A stretch of 13,755 nt of DNA from Bacteroides sp. GTDB taxonomy: Bacteria > Bacteroidota > Bacteroidia > Bacteroidales > Bacteroidaceae. Under the pieces are notes generated by a model. It saw only the letters and a list, made by a program, of their open reading frames with translations, searched no databases and was not told the DNA's origin. The stretch lies in contig DXOJ01000223.1 in the NCBI GenBank assembly GCA_019412865.1, positions 1-13,755 on the forward strand, given 5' to 3'. This document shows positions 13,574 to 13,755 of this stretch, in pieces (the stretch's first letter is position 1; every line of letters begins with the position of its first letter). A program made the translations under genes and the position numbers.

Positions 13574-13755
13574 ATGAAGAAATTAGTTTCAATTCTGATG
13601 ATTCTGGCAATGATTATCCCATTGGCCGGAGCACAATCGACGGACATCTTCAAGAAAAAGAAGAAAAAGAAGAGCAAGACGGAAGCGGTGGATAAAGCCA
13701 AGACTGACTCCATTGCCAAGAGTAAGAAAGATGCTCTGCAACCTTACGCAAAAGT
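13574..13755 (+). CDS. Secreted protein, probable DUF5117/DUF5118 zinc metalloprotease (N-terminal part)
   Basis: The first 60 codons are present before the window ends. A signal peptide (hydrophobic 5-18, cleavage probably after AGA at 20) has no lipobox cysteine, so the product should be periplasmic or secreted. It is followed by a run of seven lysines (27-33) and a charged linker rich in Lys, Asp and Ser, then LQPYAK. This layout (signal peptide, FKKKK-type run, KK-D-x-L-x-x-Y) is what I recall at the start of Bacteroides zinc-dependent metalloproteases with DUF5118 and DUF5117 domains, which often follow SusC/SusD/DUF4843/PKD-like genes. The HExxH zinc site would lie far outside the window, so enzyme activity is inferred from the N-terminus and context only. 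The gap to the previous gene is 42 bp, with no hairpin. Confidence 0.55.
   Translation, partial: MKKLVSILMILAMIIPLAGAQSTDIFKKKKKKKSKTEAVDKAKTDSIAKSKKDALQPYAK

Noticed and set aside
1..13755. CRISPR array, tRNA/rRNA, insertion sequence or attachment site
   Set aside because: No regularly spaced direct repeats, cloverleaf-like sequence, transposase or integrase frame, or terminal inverted repeats were seen. The short leader repeats are contiguous and degenerate, unlike CRISPR repeats.

Overview
The window looks like Bacteroides (Bacteroidales) chromosome. The evidence is the paired SusC/SusD-type outer-membrane genes, several lipoproteins with Bacteroidota-style lipoboxes, weak or absent Shine-Dalgarno sites, AT-rich leaders with TAnnTTTG-like -7 elements, and a bacterial inositol-lipid gene set of the kind known from B. 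thetaiotaomicron. All recognisable genes are on the + strand. I see no RNA genes, CRISPR array, insertion sequence or phage gene, and no broken gene.

Region 1 (1-3956) is an inositol-lipid locus. It holds the 3' end of myo-inositol-phosphate synthase, a PgpA-family phosphatase (probably phosphatidylinositol-phosphate phosphatase), a GtrA-family membrane protein, a CDP-alcohol phosphotransferase (probably PI-phosphate synthase), a PAP2/AUR1-like enzyme (probable inositol-phosphorylceramide synthase) and an LPG_synthase_TM/UPF0104 membrane protein. Together they give glucose-6-phosphate -> inositol phosphate -> PI-phosphate -> PI -> inositol phosphorylceramide. Two membrane proteins without an assigned step (GtrA, UPF0104) are candidates for moving or decorating the product. 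A hairpin followed by a T-run lies between the first gene and the rest, so the first gene can probably be expressed at a different level.

Region 2 (about 3957-5264) is a single iron-dependent alcohol dehydrogenase of the YqhD/BDH type, with a possible promoter of its own and a strong 14-bp hairpin terminator after it.

Region 3 (about 5265-13755, running off the edge) is a SusCD-type nutrient-uptake operon: a TonB-dependent SusC-like transporter, a SusD-like lipoprotein, a DUF4843 lipoprotein, a PKD-like lipoprotein, a fimbrillin-like surface lipoprotein, and the start of a secreted protein that looks like a DUF5117/DUF5118 zinc metalloprotease. There is no glycoside hydrolase, lyase, sulfatase or sugar-sensing regulator in view. 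A peptide or protein substrate is therefore more plausible than a glycan, but this is inference.

The pattern least explained by the genes is in the leaders of the first part. Four of them (before the phosphatase, PIP synthase, IPC synthase and dehydrogenase genes) carry short degenerate tandem repeats of 7 or 13-14 bp ending at or very near the start codon, each with a different unit.
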